DNA of 56,833 nt from T1Sed10-7 sp047921175 (GCA_047921175.1 JBLRWQ010000012.1:1-56833); one strand, 5' to 3'; positions 1-9,039 are shown, counted from the first letter of the stretch. Notes: generated by a model not told the origin, from the sequence alone. Numbers and translations are program-made.

Positions 1-36
1 CAACCCGTCGAGCAACTCCCCGACCTCGACCGCTAG
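1..36 (+). CDS. C-terminal end of an unidentified CDS (5' truncated)
   Basis: Frame 1 reads eleven residues (QPVEQLPDLDR) and stops at TAG 34-36. Too little is present to name the gene. It stops 29 bases before a GTGACC direct repeat and about 130 bases from the 3' end of an intact tRNA-Ser, the usual place for the 3' end of a tyrosine integrase gene. That identity is only inference from position. The reading frame itself could be fortuitous. Confidence 0.35.
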   Translation, partial: QPVEQLPDLDR

Positions 37-65
37 GTGTCGACGCCAGCCGAACCCCAAGATCC

Positions 66-90
66 TGTGACCGATCCGTGACCAATCGGG
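66..90 (+). repeat. GTGACC direct repeats, possible integrase arm-type site
   Basis: GTGACC occurs at 67-72 and 78-83, a period of 11 bases. The 25-base block matches 21 of 25 positions of a block at 56181-56205, where the same 11-base period is seen. Both lie close to tRNA-Ser sequences. Paired direct repeats one helical turn apart next to a tRNA 3' end are typical of integrase arm sites; the role is inferred. Confidence 0.4.
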
Positions 91-111
91 GTGTCGGCGG
101 CCAGGAAGCGG

Positions 112-140
112 AACGCCCCCGGCACGCGGCCGGGGGCGTT
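112..140 (-). terminator. Hairpin terminator downstream of tRNA-Ser
   Basis: A perfect 12-bp stem (112-123 with 129-140) encloses a five-base loop. It lies 28 bases past the 3' end of the minus-strand tRNA, so it probably ends that transcript. The stem is symmetrical and could also stop the gene ending at base 36. Confidence 0.6.
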
Positions 141-168
141 TCCGCAGGTCAGCGGGTGTTTCATGAGC

Positions 169-256
169 GGAGGGTGGGGGATTCGAACCCCCGAGGGATG
201 TGACTCCCAACACGGATTCCAGCCGTGCGCCATAGGCCTGACTAGGCGAACCCTCC
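169..256 (-). tRNA. tRNA-Ser (anticodon GGA)
   Basis: Read on the minus strand, an 88-base cloverleaf begins GGAGGGT and ends ACCCTCC, giving a perfect 7-bp acceptor stem. The anticodon stem is CACGG/CCGTG with loop CTGGAAT, so the anticodon is GGA (codon UCC). The T arm contains GGTTCGAATCC, and the long variable arm is as expected for a serine tRNA. CCA is not encoded. A hairpin terminator follows. The sequence beyond its 3' end carries integrase-like arm repeats. Confidence 0.95.
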
Positions 257-331
257 TGGAGCGGCGGCAGCGTACCGGCGGCCCGACCTAGCGTGCCACC
301 CACCCACGAAGCGACGAGGGAGAGCCGCCAC

Positions 332-1387
332 GTGTCCGCTGTTCTGGCCCGCTCTGTCGCGGCGGGTTTCGCCCGCGCCGGCCTCGCGAACGTCGCCCGT
401 GAGTACCCGAACCATCCCGGCCACCTCCTCACGGGGCCGGCGGACCTGCGGACGCCACGCGAGCTGCACCCGGTCTTCTACGGCAGCTACGACTGGCACT
501 CCTCGGTCCACCAGCACTGGATGCTGGTCCGACTGCTGCACCGCTGGCCGGACCTGGCCGAGGCCGACGCGATCCACGCCTGGTTCGAGACGACCTGGAC
601 CGCAGCCACCATCGAGGTGGAGGTCGCCTACCTCGCCGATCCCACCCGAGGCACGTTCGAGCGCCCCTACGGCTGGGCCTGGCTGGTGCTCCTCCACGCC
701 GCGCTGCACGGCCTGGCGACGGATCCGACCGTCGAGGCGCGGCACCGCCTCGCCGCGGCGCGCTGGCGGGGGACGCTCGCGCCGCTCCAGGAGGTCCTCG
801 GCGATCGCCTCGCCTCGTGGCTCGCCACGACCCGGCTGCCCAACCGTGCGGGCACCCACCCCAACAGCGCCTTCGCCTGCACCCTGCTCCTCGACGCCGC
901 AGCGGTCGACCCGAAGGCCGCGGCGCTCGCGACCGCCGTGCACGAGGCAGCCCGCCGCTGGTACCTCGACGACCGCGACGCGCCGGTGGCGTTCGAACCG
1001 TCCGGGGCGGACTTCCTGTCGCCGGCGCTCGTCGAGGCGAGCCTGCTCGCCCGGGTGCTGCACGCGGACCACTACCGCCCCTGGCTGGACCGGTTCCTGC
1101 CCGATCCGGCATCGCTCACCACCCCAGTCGTGGTCGACGACCGCGCCGATCCGCAGACGGTCCACCTCGACGGCTGCAACCTCAGCCGGGCCTGGTGCTG
1201 GCGCCGGCTCGGCGCAGCGCTGCCCCAGGCCGACCCGAGACGCGACCTCGCCGTCACCGCGGCCCGCGCCCACCGGGACGCCTCGCTCGCACACGTGCTC
1301 GACGACTACGTCGGCGCCCACTGGCTGCCGAGCTTCGTGGTCTACCTGGCGGATGCCGAGGTGGAGACGGCCGCGCTCGAGAGCTGA
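332..1387 (+). CDS. DUF2891 family protein
   Basis: A 351-residue protein of the DUF2891 family, recognised by its N-terminal signature GSYDWHSSVHQHWM and a run of Trp/His-rich segments through the alpha-helical body (for example YGWAWLVLLHAAL near residue 115). No signal peptide or membrane segment is seen, so it is probably cytosolic. The family has no firmly established reaction. The start is taken as GTG 332 because GAGGGAGAG lies 8-9 bases upstream; GTG 293 in the same frame has no such site. It converges on the succinate dehydrogenase operon and shares a terminator hairpin with it. Confidence 0.8.
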   Translation: MSAVLARSVAAGFARAGLANVAREYPNHPGHLLTGPADLRTPRELHPVFYGSYDWHSSVHQHWMLVRLLHRWPDLAEADAIHAWFETTWTAATIEVEVAYLADPTRGTFERPYGWAWLVLLHAALHGLATDPTVEARHRLAAARWRGTLAPLQEVLGDRLASWLATTRLPNRAGTHPNSAFACTLLLDAAAVDPKAAALATAVHEAARRWYLDDRDAPVAFEPSGADFLSPALVEASLLARVLHADHYRPWLDRFLPDPASLTTPVVVDDRADPQTVHLDGCNLSRAWCWRRLGAALPQADPRRDLAVTAARAHRDASLAHVLDDYVGAHWLPSFVVYLADAEVETAALES

Positions 1388-1406
1388 GTCGGGAACCTCA
1401 GCTCTC
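1379..1406. terminator. Bidirectional terminator between convergent genes
   Basis: A perfect 10-bp stem, 1379-1388 paired with 1397-1406, has an eight-base loop. It covers the stop codons of both the DUF2891 gene (TGA 1385-1387) and the iron-sulfur subunit gene (stop at 1398-1400, minus strand). It is therefore likely to end both transcripts. Confidence 0.6.
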
Positions 1407-2240
1407 CGACGGCTGGTCGTCCGGGTCCGACTGCCAGTACGGGCCGCTGCGCAGGCGGGCGAGCCATGGCACGTCGAGCCGCTCCGGCACCTCGCCGCGG
1501 CGTTGCGTCACGACCGCGCGAAGGTAGTCGCGGTTGAGCTGCGCGATCACGTCCAGGTCGATCCCCGCCGGGCAGGCCGGGACGCACTCGCCGTAGTTGG
1601 TGCACGACCCGAACACGTCCTCCATCGTGGTGACCATGGAGCGGACCCGCTCGTAGCGCTCGACCTGCCCCTGCGGCAGCTCGGCGAGGTGGGCGACCTT
1701 CGCGCCGGCGAACAGCTGCGCCGCCCCGTTCGGACAGGCGGCGACGCACGCCCCGCAGCCGATGCACGCGGCGTGGTCCATCGCGGACTCGGCCTGGTGC
1801 TTGTTGACGGGCATCGTCAACGCCTCGGGCGCACCGTTCGTGGCGGTGGAGATGTACCCACCGGAGGCGATGATCCGGTCCAGGGGCGAGCGGTCCACCA
1901 CCAGGTCGCGGATCACCGGGAAGGCCCCCGCCCGGAAGGGCTCGAAGGTGACCACATCGCCGTCGGAGAAGCTGCGGACCCGCTGCAGGCAGGCCGGGGT
2001 GTGGTCCACCGGCCCGTGGGGGACACCGTTGACCATGACCCCGCAGGAGCCACAGATCCCCTCCCGGCAGTCGTGGTCGAAGGCGACCGGGTCGCGCCCC
2101 TCGGCGACCAGCTCCGCGTTGAGCATGTCCAGCAGCTCGAGCAGGCTCATCTCCTCCGAGGCGTTCGCGACCTCGTAGCGCTCGAAGCGGCCCGGTGAGG
2201 TCGCGTCGGCCTGACGCCAGACGTCCAGGATGAGTCGCAT
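1398..2240 (-). CDS. sdhB: Succinate dehydrogenase/fumarate reductase iron-sulfur subunit
   Basis: Electron-transfer subunit of complex II, 280 residues. All three clusters are visible: [2Fe-2S] ligands C58, C63, C66 (CREGICGSCG) and C84; [4Fe-4S] ligands C159, C162, C165, C169 (CIGCGACVAACP); and a [3Fe-4S] set C213, C219, C223 (CTNYGECVPACP). The layout is that of the Mycobacterium Sdh1 type. ATG 2240 shares one base with the flavoprotein stop (TGATG), so the two are translationally coupled; GTG 2243 is an alternative start. No cytochrome b or membrane anchor gene follows, because the next gene is convergent. Confidence 0.92.
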   Translation of the reverse strand: MRLILDVWRQADATSPGRFERYEVANASEEMSLLELLDMLNAELVAEGRDPVAFDHDCREGICGSCGVMVNGVPHGPVDHTPACLQRVRSFSDGDVVTFEPFRAGAFPVIRDLVVDRSPLDRIIASGGYISTATNGAPEALTMPVNKHQAESAMDHAACIGCGACVAACPNGAAQLFAGAKVAHLAELPQGQVERYERVRSMVTTMEDVFGSCTNYGECVPACPAGIDLDVIAQLNRDYLRAVVTQRRGEVPERLDVPWLARLRSGPYWQSDPDDQPSES

Positions 2241-4192
2241 CACTTGTAGCTCCTGGTCGCCAACGGGACCGCCTCGAAGGTGAGCGGTTCACTATGCCGG
2301 ATGGGGACCCCGTCGGGTGGTGCGGCCTCCCAGGCCGACGCCGAGGTCCAGTTCTCGTCGTCGCGGAGCGCCTCGCCCTCCTCGGTCTGGTGCTCGGATC
2401 GGAAGTGCGCACCGGCGGACTCGTCACGGTCCAGCGCGTCCAGGGCCATCAGCTCCGCGAGCTCGAGGTAGTCCGCGAGCCGACCGGCACGTTCGAGCTC
2501 CTGGTTGAGCTGCTGGCCGTGGCCCACCACCCGGACGTTGCGCCAGAAGTCGTCCCTGAGGTCCCGGATGGCGTCCTGCCCCTTGGCGAGCCCCTCGGCG
2601 TGGCGTTCCACCCCGACCTGGTCGGTGAGCAGTTGACCGAGCTCCTTGTGGTAGACGTCCGGGCCGGTCGTGCCACCGATCCCGAGCAGCCGCTCGATCC
2701 CCTCCTTGGCCTCACGCACCGTCGCGACCACGTCCGGGTGGTCGTGGGGCACCGGCTCGGTGCCGAGCAACGGCGCGAGGTAGTTCGCCACGGTCCACGG
2801 GATCACGAACCAGCCGTCGACCGACGCGCTCAGCAGCGAGTTGGCACCCAGCCGGTTGGCGCCGTGGTAGTTGAAGCTGGCCTCCCCACCGACGAACAGC
2901 CCGGGGACGTTGCTCATCTGGTTGTAGTCCGTCCACAGGCCGCCCATCACGAAGTGCGGCCCGGGGGCGATGCGCATCGGCGTGGTGTAGGGATCCTCAC
3001 CGGTCGCGTCGATGTAGAGCTCGAAGAGGTTGCCGTAGCGCTCCTCCATGGTGCGCCGACCGAGCCGCGCGATCGCATCCGCGAAGTCGAGGTAGACGCC
3101 GTTGCGCAGCGGCCCGACGCCCTTGCCCGCGTCCAGCTGCAGCTTGGCGGCACGCGAGGAGATGTCCCGAGGCGCCAGGTTGCCGAAAGCGGGGTACATG
3201 CGCTCGAGGTAGTAGTCGCGCTCGTCCTCGGGGATGTCCTCCGGTGCCCGGTCGTCCCCCGCGCGCTCCGGTACCCACACCCGCCCGTCGTTGCGCAGCG
3301 ACTCGCTCATCAACGTGGTCTTGGACTGCCACTCGCTCGACAGCGGCAGCGAGGTCGGGTGGAACTGGACGAAGCAGGGGTTGCCGAACAGCGCCCCCCG
3401 CTTGTGCGCCCGCCAGGTGGCGGTCACGTTGGAGGACTTCGCCAGGGTGCTCTTGAAGTAGACGTTGCCGTAGCCGCCGGTCGCCAGCACCACGGCGTGC
3501 GCGGTGATCGGCACGATCTGGCCGGAGATCATGTCCCGGACGACGATCCCGACCGCACGCCCATCGACGACGATCAGGTCGAGCATCTCCATCCGCGTGT
3601 GCAGCTTGAGCCGTCCCGCACCGACCTCCTTGAGCAGCTGCTGCGAGCCGGCCAGCTGGAGCTGCTGCCCGGTCTGCCCGCGCGCGTAGAAGGTCCGGGA
3701 GACCTGGACGCCGCCGAAGGACCGGGTTGCGATCTGGCCGCCGTACTCGCGCGCGAAGGGCACGCCGAGCGCGGTCATGTGGTCGATCACCCGCACCGAC
3801 AGCTCGGACAGCCGGTGGACGTCGGCCTCACGGGAACGGAAGTCGCCCCCCTTGACCGTGTCGCGGAAGAGCCGGTCGACGGAGTCCCCGTCGGCCTTGT
3901 AGGCCTTGGCGGCGTTGATGCCACCCTGGGCGGCGACGCTGTGCGCGCGACGCGGGGCGTCGTGCAGGGTGAAGGCCTCCACCTCGTAGCCGAGCTCCGA
4001 CAGGGTGGCCGCCGTGCCCGCGCCAGCCAGGCCGGTGCCGACCACGATCACCTTGAAGCGCCGCCGGTTGGCCGGGTTGACCAGCTTCAGGTTGAGCAGG
4101 TGGTCCTCCCACATGCTCTGGATGTCACCGGTCGGGGCAGCATCGCGGATCTCCGGACCGATGGTCCGACGTCGATCGAGATCGACGGACAT
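2240..4192 (-). CDS. sdhA: Succinate dehydrogenase/fumarate reductase flavoprotein subunit
   Basis: Catalytic subunit interconverting succinate and fumarate, 650 residues. A Rossmann dinucleotide site (VVGTGLAGAG, about residue 50) is followed by the covalent FAD attachment site HSVAAQGG (H84) and the conserved active-site segments DISSRAAK and HYHGANRLG-like FNYHGANRLG. Length and motifs fit the Sdh1/FrdA group of actinobacteria. ATG 4192 is chosen because AAGGAG sits six bases upstream; a GTG at 4213 lies before that site. The gene is 90 bases downstream of a dicarboxylate transporter and directly coupled to sdhB. Direction of reaction in vivo cannot be told from sequence. Confidence 0.93.
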   Translation of the reverse strand: MSVDLDRRRTIGPEIRDAAPTGDIQSMWEDHLLNLKLVNPANRRRFKVIVVGTGLAGAGTAATLSELGYEVEAFTLHDAPRRAHSVAAQGGINAAKAYKADGDSVDRLFRDTVKGGDFRSREADVHRLSELSVRVIDHMTALGVPFAREYGGQIATRSFGGVQVSRTFYARGQTGQQLQLAGSQQLLKEVGAGRLKLHTRMEMLDLIVVDGRAVGIVVRDMISGQIVPITAHAVVLATGGYGNVYFKSTLAKSSNVTATWRAHKRGALFGNPCFVQFHPTSLPLSSEWQSKTTLMSESLRNDGRVWVPERAGDDRAPEDIPEDERDYYLERMYPAFGNLAPRDISSRAAKLQLDAGKGVGPLRNGVYLDFADAIARLGRRTMEERYGNLFELYIDATGEDPYTTPMRIAPGPHFVMGGLWTDYNQMSNVPGLFVGGEASFNYHGANRLGANSLLSASVDGWFVIPWTVANYLAPLLGTEPVPHDHPDVVATVREAKEGIERLLGIGGTTGPDVYHKELGQLLTDQVGVERHAEGLAKGQDAIRDLRDDFWRNVRVVGHGQQLNQELERAGRLADYLELAELMALDALDRDESAGAHFRSEHQTEEGEALRDDENWTSASAWEAAPPDGVPIRHSEPLTFEAVPLATRSYK

Positions 4193-4282
4193 GTGGGCTC
4201 CTTCGCGGGGCACGGCCGCAAGGTACGGCGGCCACGGGTGACCGGCAGGTGCTCACCGCCGGCCACCCGTCACCGTAGACGC

Positions 4283-5746
4283 TCAGTAGATCCCGATCAG
4301 GCCCATCCAGAGAGCACCGACCAAACCGAACAACGTCACGTTCACGACACTGCCCACGAACCCGAACTGCCACCACTTGCCCAGCGGGTTGTAGCCGGAA
4401 CCGAAGAAGACCGGGGCCGGGCCTGTGGAGTACTGGGTCAGGCCTCCCATGATGTTGGAGGCGAAGGCCAGCAGGTACGCGGCCAGCAGCGCCGGTGCCC
4501 CGGTCGCCAGCGCCGCGACCAGGAAGATCGGGAACAGCGCGGTCACGTGCGCGGTGTTCGACGCGAAGAAGTAGTGGATGTAGAGGTAGGCGAGCACCAG
4601 GATCGCCAGCGCCAGGGGCCAGCCCATCCCACCGATCACACCCTCGACCGAGGAGCCGAACCACCCGATCACGCCGTAGGTGTTGAGGAACGATGCCATG
4701 GTCACCAGTACGGCGAACCACACCAGGGTGTCCCAGGCAGCCTGCTCACGCTTGACGTCGTCCCAGGTCAGCACGGTGGTCAGCAGCAGCAGCGACAGGC
4801 CCAGCATGGCCGTCAGCGTCGCACCGATGTCGAACAGGTTCGGACCCAGGATCCACATGGCGATGAGGAACACGAACACGCCGAGGGTGATCTTCTCCAT
4901 CTTCGACAGCGGTCCCAGCTCGGCCAGCTTCTCTTTGGCCAGCTCGGTCGCGCCGGGGGTCTCGGTGATGGTGGGCTTGGCCATCTTGAAGACCACGAAG
5001 GGGATGGTCACGAGGGCGAGGAGCCCCGGCACGCTGGCGGCGAGGGCCCACTGGCCCCAGGTGATGTCGATGCCCTCGATGCCGGCGAGCTCGACGACCA
5101 GCGGGTTGGCGGCCATCGCGGTCAGGAACATCGCCGAGGTGACGGCGTTGACCTGGAAGGCCGAGGCCATCAGGAAGGAGCCGATCCTCTCCGCGCCGTC
5201 GTCCGGCTCGCTCTCGTAGGCGGATGCCAGCGACCGGGCGACGGGGAAGATGATCCCGCCGGCGCGGGCGGTGTTGGACGGGGTCGCGGGGGCGATCACC
5301 AGATCGGTCGCGGCCAGGCCGTAGGCCAGGCCGAGCGTCTTCTTGCCGAGCGCGCGGACGAACAGGTACGCGATGCGGGTCCCGAGCCCCGTCTTGATCA
5401 CCGCGCGGGCGATCAGGAAGGCGATCACGATCAGCCAGATGGTGCCGTTGCTGAAGCCCGACAGGGCTTCACCGAGGGTGAAGACCTCGAGGACCGTGGC
5501 GATCGTCAGGCCGATGAAGGCGATCGCGCCCATCGGCAGCGGCTTGGCGATGATGGCGACGATGGTCGCCACGAAGATGGCCAGCAGCAGCCAGCCCTGC
5601 GGCTCCACTGCCTCCGGTGCGGGGAGGAGGTAGATCACCGCGCCGACGATGGGGGGGATCACCCAACGCAGGACGGTGGTCTGCATCGGCTCCTTCCCCT
5701 CGGTTGCCGCCGCGGTAGCGGTGGCCTTCGCGTCGTCCGTCTTCAT
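4283..5746 (-). CDS. DASS-family dicarboxylate (anion) transporter, CitT/DiT1 type
   Basis: A 487-residue polytopic membrane protein of the divalent anion:sodium symporter family. Both Ser-Asn-Thr signatures that bind the carboxylate and cation in this family are present: TPSNTARAGG near residue 157 and ASNTAHV near residue 395. The surrounding APATPSNTARAGG resembles plant DiT1 and bacterial CitT/YflS exchangers, so a succinate, malate, fumarate or citrate substrate is likely. ATG 5746 is preceded by AGGAGGT. It is the first gene of the unit that continues into sdhA and sdhB, so uptake or exchange of the sdh substrate is the natural reading. Confidence 0.88.
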   Translation of the reverse strand: MKTDDAKATATAAATEGKEPMQTTVLRWVIPPIVGAVIYLLPAPEAVEPQGWLLLAIFVATIVAIIAKPLPMGAIAFIGLTIATVLEVFTLGEALSGFSNGTIWLIVIAFLIARAVIKTGLGTRIAYLFVRALGKKTLGLAYGLAATDLVIAPATPSNTARAGGIIFPVARSLASAYESEPDDGAERIGSFLMASAFQVNAVTSAMFLTAMAANPLVVELAGIEGIDITWGQWALAASVPGLLALVTIPFVVFKMAKPTITETPGATELAKEKLAELGPLSKMEKITLGVFVFLIAMWILGPNLFDIGATLTAMLGLSLLLLTTVLTWDDVKREQAAWDTLVWFAVLVTMASFLNTYGVIGWFGSSVEGVIGGMGWPLALAILVLAYLYIHYFFASNTAHVTALFPIFLVAALATGAPALLAAYLLAFASNIMGGLTQYSTGPAPVFFGSGYNPLGKWWQFGFVGSVVNVTLFGLVGALWMGLIGIY

Positions 5747-5930
5747 GTCGAGGACCTCCTGGGATCGACCCCAGATCCATGAGCCGTGCGGGAGCACGGC
5801 GACCTGGTCCCACCCTACGGACGCCACGGGAACGGGCACGGTCCGAGGGGTAGGGATCGACGGGACCTCGGGGCCCTGCCCGGACCAGCAAGATGGCCCT
5901 ACGCGACCGTCGGGACGTCCACGGGCGAGG

Positions 5931-6794
5931 TCAGTCCACCGCCCGGCGGTAGGCCCGGATCGCCAGCAGGCTGAACACGAGCGTGATGCCGACGATCCAC
6001 ACCAGCGAGATGAGCAGCTGGGTGCTCAGCAGCTGCCCTTCCGGCAGTGCGCCGTCGCCCAGCATCAGCGCCCGCAGCGCGTTGGTGACGGTGGTGATGG
6101 GCTGGTTGTCGGCGAAGACCCGCAGCCAGTCCGGCATGGTCTCGGTCGGCAGGAACACCGAGGAGGCGAACACCAGCGGGAAGACCGGCAGGAACACCGC
6201 GGACTGGGCGGCCTCCGGGTCCTTGACGTAGAGGCCGATCACGGCCATGACCCACGACAGCGAGTAGGCGAACGCGAGCCCTAACGCCACGCCGGCCACG
6301 AAGCGCAGGAAGCTGGTCTGGTAGCGGAACCCGATCAGGAAGCCCACCACCAGCATCAGCGACACGACGGCGGTGTTGCGGCCGAGGTCAGCGAAGGTCC
6401 GTCCCGCCAGCACGGCGCTGCGGGCCATGGGCAACGAGCGGAACCGGTCGATGACCCCCTTGGAGAGGTCGTCGGTCAGCCCGATCGCGGTCTGCCCGGC
6501 CCCGAAGACCGAGATCTGCACCAGCAGCCCGGGCATGAGCCAGTTGATGTACTCGCCCTGCGCCACCGGGGGCAGGGCCTGCCCGATCGCGCCGCCGAAC
6601 ACGTAGGTGAACAGCAGCAGGAACATGATCGGCTGCACGGTGGAGAACAGCAGCACCTGCGGGAGCCGGACGTTGCGCAGCAGGTTGCGCTTGGTCAGCA
6701 CCCACGTGTCGGCGACCGTGGACGTGAAGGTCGCGCGCTCGCGCAGGACCTGGTCGGGCGCGGGCAGCCCGCTCGGTGCGATCGTGGTGGACAT
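5931..6794 (-). CDS. ABC-2 type transporter permease, DrrB-like
   Basis: A 287-residue inner-membrane permease with about six hydrophobic segments. The N-terminal TKRNLLRNVRLPQVLLFS and the VFGGAIGQ loop are typical of the daunorubicin-resistance DrrB group of exporters. Its ATG shares one base with the stop of the upstream ATPase gene (TGATG), forming a two-gene operon. Such pumps export hydrophobic drugs or lipids; the substrate here is unknown. Confidence 0.85.
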   Translation of the reverse strand: MSTTIAPSGLPAPDQVLRERATFTSTVADTWVLTKRNLLRNVRLPQVLLFSTVQPIMFLLLFTYVFGGAIGQALPPVAQGEYINWLMPGLLVQISVFGAGQTAIGLTDDLSKGVIDRFRSLPMARSAVLAGRTFADLGRNTAVVSLMLVVGFLIGFRYQTSFLRFVAGVALGLAFAYSLSWVMAVIGLYVKDPEAAQSAVFLPVFPLVFASSVFLPTETMPDWLRVFADNQPITTVTNALRALMLGDGALPEGQLLSTQLLISLVWIVGITLVFSLLAIRAYRRAVD

Positions 6795-7810
6795 CAGCGC
6801 CTCCTGCCTCGGCCGGCGGCGGGAGCGACCGCCGGCGCCGCAGCGTCGTCATCGGCCTCCTGGTCGACGGTGCTCCCCGTGACGGCGAGGAAGACATCGT
6901 CGAGCGACGGCTTGTGCAAGCCGACGTCGTCGGCCTCCACCCCGGCGGCGTCCAGGGCTCGGACCACCTCGACGAGGGTGCGGGACCCGTCACGCGCGGG
7001 GACGCGCAGGCGCCGCCCGCCGAGCTCCGCCACCTCCTCGTTGGTGGCGGAGGTGATGGTCTCCATCGCCCGGACCCGATCGTCGTCGTGGACGACCAGC
7101 TCGAGCACCGAGCCGCCGACGGCGTCCTTGAGCTCGTCCGCGGTGCCCTCCTGCACGACGACCCCGCGGTCGATGACGCCGATGCGCTTCGCCAGCCGGT
7201 CGGCCTCGTCCAGGTACTGGGTGGTGAGCAGCACCGAGGTGCCGGAGGCGACCAGGTCCTCGATCAGGTCCCACAGCTCCAGCCGGTTCCGGGGGTCGAT
7301 GCCGGTGGTGGGCTCGTCGAGGAACATCACCTCGGGCCGGCCGACCAGGGAGGCGGCGAGGTCGAGCCGCCGGCGCATCCCGCCCGAGTAGGTGCCGACC
7401 TGCCGGGTCGCGTCCCGGGTCAGCCCGATGCGCTCGAGCACGTCGTCGGCCCGCCGGCGCGCCTCGCGGGCGGACAGGCCGTAGAGCCGGCCGACCATCA
7501 CGACGTTCTCCCTGCCGGTGAGGAAGGCGTCCACGGCGGCGAACTGCCCCGCCAGCCCGATGCGGGCCCGCGCCGCGTTCGGGTCGGCGACGACGTCGAC
7601 CCCGGCCACACGCACCGTGCCACGATCGGGCCGCAGCAGGGTCGCGAGCACCCGGATCAGGGTGGTCTTGCCGGCCCCGTTCGGGCCGAGCAGGCCGTAG
7701 ACGATGCCCGGCTCGACGACGAGGTCGACGCCATCGAGGGCGCGGACGTCCCCGAAGGTCCGGACGACGCCCTCGACCTCGATGATGGGCGCCGCTGCCG
7801 TGCTGGTCAT
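6794..7810 (-). CDS. ABC transporter ATP-binding protein, DrrA-like
   Basis: A 338-residue ATPase partner of the DrrB-like permease. Walker A is GPNGAGKTT, the signature is YSGGMRRRLD and Walker B is VMFLDEPTTG. The roughly 100-residue C-terminal extension is that of the DrrA family. ATG 7810 has GGAGCG just upstream and is preferred over a GTG-led extension to 7888. It is transcribed divergently from the aldo/keto reductase gene across 229 bases in which no other gene is seen. Confidence 0.88.
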   Translation of the reverse strand: MTSTAAAPIIEVEGVVRTFGDVRALDGVDLVVEPGIVYGLLGPNGAGKTTLIRVLATLLRPDRGTVRVAGVDVVADPNAARARIGLAGQFAAVDAFLTGRENVVMVGRLYGLSAREARRRADDVLERIGLTRDATRQVGTYSGGMRRRLDLAASLVGRPEVMFLDEPTTGIDPRNRLELWDLIEDLVASGTSVLLTTQYLDEADRLAKRIGVIDRGVVVQEGTADELKDAVGGSVLELVVHDDDRVRAMETITSATNEEVAELGGRRLRVPARDGSRTLVEVVRALDAAGVEADDVGLHKPSLDDVFLAVTGSTVDQEADDDAAAPAVAPAAGRGRRR

Positions 7811-8039
7811 GGTCGCTCCTGCTCCGCTGGCAGGATCGTCGCGCACCGGCCCGGTCGCCCGCACCGGATATGCACCTGCACGGCGCAACGATCCGAGCGC
7901 ATCCGGACGTGGGACCCCGCTTGGACGGGTCGGGGTCGCCGCTCGGACACGTCCGGCGCGCCGCTAGGGTCGAGGTGGTGGCCCCGAACCGCCGCCGTCA
8001 CGTCGTCGGCGTGGCGCCTCCATCCCCGGGAGCAGGCAC

Positions 8040-9029
8040 ATGCAGACCCGTCCGATGCCGCGCGCCGGCCTCGAGGTGTCCGAGATCGGCCTCGGCACGT
8101 GGCAGCTCGGCGGCGACTTCGGCGCCCTCGACGATGACCAGGGACGCGCCATCGTGCATGCCGCGCTGGATGCGGGGGTGACCTTCCTCGACACCGCCGA
8201 CGTCTACGGCGACGGTCGCTCCGAGCGGATCGTCGGCAGGGTCGTGGCCGAGCGTGCCGACCGTGACCGGCTCACGGTCGCGACCAAGGCGGGGCGCCGG
8301 GCGGACCCGCACGTACCGGAGGCCTACACGGCCGAGGCGCTCCGCGGCTGGATCACCCGCAGCCTCGACAACCTCGGCGTCGACCGCCTCGACCTGCTCC
8401 AGCTGCACTGCCCACCGACCCCCGTCTACGCCGACGACGCGGTCTTCGACGCGCTGGACGCGCTGGTCGACGAAGGTCTGCTGCACGCCTACGGGGTCAG
8501 CGTGGAGACCTGCACCGAGGCGCTCACGGCCATCGCCCGCCCGAACGTGGCGAGCGTCCAGATCATCGTCAACGCCTTCCGACGCAAGCCGCTCGAGGAG
8601 GTCCTCCCGGCCGCCGCGGCCGCCGGGGTCGCCATCATCGCCCGCGTCCCACTCGCCTCCGGACTGCTGTCGGGCCGCTTCGACGAGGACACCACCTTCG
8701 CGCCGGAGGACCACCGCACCTACAACCGGGACGGCAGCGCCTTCGACATCGGCGAGACCTTCGCCGGCGTGCCCTTCGAGGTCGGCGTCACAGCCGCGCG
8801 CGAGGCCAGCGCGCTGACCGGGGAGGATCGCACCCCCGCGCAGCTGGCGCTCAGGTGGTTGCTCGACCAGGACGCGGTCACGACCGTGATCCCCGGGGCC
8901 AGCTCCCCCGAGCAGGCCCGCGCGAACGCCGCCGCCAGCGACCTCACCCCCTTGGACGCAGCCACCCACGCCGCCCTCGCCGACCTCTACGACCAGCACA
9001 TCCGCGCGCACGTCCACCACCGCTGGTGA
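8040..9029 (+). CDS. Aldo/keto reductase
   Basis: A 329-residue cytosolic NAD(P)H-dependent oxidoreductase of the aldo/keto reductase superfamily. The catalytic tetrad is visible as D51 and Y56 (DTADVYG), K83 (VATKAG) and H123 (LLQLHCPP). The C-terminal cofactor segment VIPGASSPEQARAN is also present. GGGAG lies eight bases before ATG 8040. The ten-base gap to the following ABC ATPase gene suggests co-transcription, but a shared function is not evident. The natural substrate is unknown. Confidence 0.88.
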   Translation: MQTRPMPRAGLEVSEIGLGTWQLGGDFGALDDDQGRAIVHAALDAGVTFLDTADVYGDGRSERIVGRVVAERADRDRLTVATKAGRRADPHVPEAYTAEALRGWITRSLDNLGVDRLDLLQLHCPPTPVYADDAVFDALDALVDEGLLHAYGVSVETCTEALTAIARPNVASVQIIVNAFRRKPLEEVLPAAAAAGVAIIARVPLASGLLSGRFDEDTTFAPEDHRTYNRDGSAFDIGETFAGVPFEVGVTAAREASALTGEDRTPAQLALRWLLDQDAVTTVIPGASSPEQARANAAASDLTPLDAATHAALADLYDQHIRAHVHHRW

Positions 9030-9039
9030 GGACCGGCCG

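Noticed and set aside
242..1321. 359-residue minus-strand frame opposite the DUF2891 gene
   Set aside because: The plus-strand translation carries the DUF2891 signature and a ribosome-binding site; the antisense frame has neither.
2294..5782. Very long plus-strand open frame opposite the sdhA and DASS genes
   Set aside because: Its translation is Arg/Gly/Asp/His-rich without motifs and mirrors strong minus-strand genes; long antisense frames are expected at this GC content.
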